DNA from: Candidatus Sumerlaeota bacterium
Lineage (GTDB): Bacteria > Sumerlaeota > Sumerlaeia > UBA8349
NCBI GenBank assembly: GCA_003501375.1
Contig: DNPO01000018.1
Coordinates: 1-5,365, forward strand
Length of the DNA stretch: 5,365 nt
Direction of reading: 5' to 3'
Shown in pieces: positions 4,711-5,365 of the stretch. How positions within the stretch are numbered: position 1 is the first letter of the stretch; the number at the start of each line of letters is the position of its first letter. Below the pieces are notes generated by a model. It saw only the letters and a program-made list of their open reading frames with translations, ran no database searches and had not been told where the DNA came from. A program made the translations under genes and the position numbers.

Positions 4711-5365
4711 ATGCAAACAAATAAACCATTAACCACGAAATACACGAAACACACGAAAATGATTTTTTCGTGTGTTTCGTGTATTTCGTGGTTAATGATT
4801 TTTGTTTTTCTTTTGCCTGTCTTTTGTGGTTGTTCGCGCGTGCCGCAACCGCAACCCGTTACGCCTGACGACTATCTGTTGCGCATTGTTGCGGAATTTC
4901 AGCGCTTTGCCGCCGTGGATGTCTATCGCCTCGGAATGCCGCGCGATGCCGCAAACCGCAACGCGTTCCATGCCGCCGTGGAGCGACTCGACGCATACGA
5001 AGCCGAACTGCCCAATAAAAACACCGACATTGTTTGTTTTACTCGCGCGGAATCGCTGTTACGCCTGGGGGCGTATGCCAAGGCGCGTGATAACTTTGCC
5101 CGCAGCGCCGATGCCGCGACGTCATCGCCGCTCGCAGCCAAAGCGCGCGAACGCATTGTTCGTTGTGAGCAATTTTTAGATGCGCTCCGCCCCGATGAGC
5201 AACCCGCCGAACGCGTGAAAGATCAACTGGCCCAGTTGGAAAGCCGTCGGGATCGTTTCGTCGTGCTGGAAGAAAAACTTGCTGCCACGTCTGATGCACC
5301 GATTGTCAAACGCGCCCGCGAACAATCGGAAATGCAGATTGCGCACTTCCTATTCGAGCAACGCA
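4711..5365 (+). CDS. putative TPR-like lipoprotein, 3' end outside window
   Basis: The frame is open from the gpsA stop to the window edge, giving at least 218 residues without a stop. From ATG 4711 the product has a basic N-region (K5, K10, K13, K16), a hydrophobic stretch (17-40) and a lipobox-like VFCGC with Cys41 as the likely lipidated residue. Ser42 follows, so by E. coli rules it would go to the outer membrane. The mature part is charged and alpha-helical. Residues about 106-137 resemble a tetratricopeptide hairpin (RAESLLRLGAYAKARDNF), and a Glu/Lys/Arg-rich, possibly coiled-coil segment spans about 165-192. Codon use matches gpsA. Alternative starts are ATG 4759 and ATG 4795; both give signals without basic residues, and none of the three has a good ribosome binding site. 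A perfect palindrome (4727-4797) lies inside the signal region. Specific function is not recognised; protein-complex scaffolding in the envelope is inferred from the TPR-like part. Confidence 0.75.
   Translation, partial: MQTNKPLTTKYTKHTKMIFSCVSCISWLMIFVFLLPVFCGCSRVPQPQPVTPDDYLLRIVAEFQRFAAVDVYRLGMPRDAANRNAFHAAVERLDAYEAELPNKNTDIVCFTRAESLLRLGAYAKARDNFARSADAATSSPLAAKARERIVRCEQFLDALRPDEQPAERVKDQLAQLESRRDRFVVLEEKLAATSDAPIVKRAREQSEMQIAHFLFEQR
4727..4797. repeat. 71-base perfect palindrome built of 9-base units
   Basis: Arms 4727-4759 and 4765-4797 are exact reverse complements (33 bases each) around the loop TGATT (4760-4764). After one C/A mismatch, pairing resumes for AAA (4723-4725) with TTT (4799-4801). 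Each arm contains three 9-base units: CCACGAAAT, ACACGAAAC and ACACGAAAA. A T-rich stretch (4799-4814) follows the right arm, so the RNA form could act as an intrinsic terminator for gpsA. The element is also open in the frame of the downstream lipoprotein. Similar CACGAAA-type repeats are, to my recollection, scattered in intergenic regions of many environmental bacteria, so a dispersed mobile palindromic element is likely. No transposase is encoded here. Confidence 0.95.

Noticed and set aside
4802..5179. Open frame of 125 codons on the plus strand after the palindrome
   Set aside because: It is rich in Cys, Arg, Met and Pro with no recognisable domain. The frame beginning at 4711 has coherent amphipathic helices, codon use like gpsA and a lipoprotein signal, so this is its shadow.

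Overview
The window holds five protein-coding genes. They are argF (ornithine carbamoyltransferase, +), a convergent minus-strand two-component pair (a receiver-only response regulator, then an FHA-GAF histidine kinase), gpsA (glycerol-3-phosphate dehydrogenase, +), and the first 218 codons of a TPR-like lipoprotein gene (+) that runs off the right edge. There is no rRNA, tRNA, CRISPR array or transposase gene. Base composition is moderate, roughly half GC by eye. Promoter regions are AT-rich, and Shine-Dalgarno sites are strong for argF and the kinase but weak or absent for gpsA and the lipoprotein. The FHA-GAF-kinase architecture, its unusual H-box (HYIKNIL) and the style of argF and gpsA suggest a free-living Gram-negative, perhaps of the PVC group (Verrucomicrobiota, Lentisphaerae, Kiritimatiellota). 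This is only an impression; a lineage cannot be fixed from these genes alone.

Layout. Positions 1-95 show no supported gene. Positions 96-266 carry a sigma70-type promoter with an extended -10, then a structured argF leader whose inverted repeat ends in a short T run. argF (267-1196) meets the kinase gene (1213-2823, minus) tail to tail across 16 bases, with no room for an intrinsic terminator. The kinase is preceded in its own direction by the response regulator (2947-3357, minus), 123 bases upstream and probably in the same transcript. Two GGGAAC/GTTCCC-type palindromes flank the kinase start. The divergent region 3358-3678 between the regulator and gpsA carries a candidate minus-strand promoter, a 12-base C run (G run on the transcribed sense) in the regulator's leader, and a candidate gpsA promoter. 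No gene is seen there. gpsA occupies 3679-4701. An open frame in the same frame as gpsA follows its stop directly and continues to the window end.

The most interesting object is a perfect inverted repeat at 4727-4797 (33-base arms, 5-base loop). Each arm is built of three 9-base units of the type ACACGAAAN. It lies inside the signal-peptide region of the lipoprotein gene and is open in frame. Removing 72 bases (24 codons, 4726-4797) would leave a classical short lipoprotein signal (MQTNKIFVFLLPVFCGC). This looks like in-frame insertion of a palindromic element into a coding sequence, analogous to the Rickettsia palindromic elements. One arm encodes a lysine-rich stretch and the other a hydrophobic stretch.

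The genes do not form one pathway. argF serves arginine synthesis, gpsA supplies sn-glycerol 3-phosphate for phospholipids, the two-component pair is a signalling module without a DNA-binding output domain, and the lipoprotein is probably an envelope protein.
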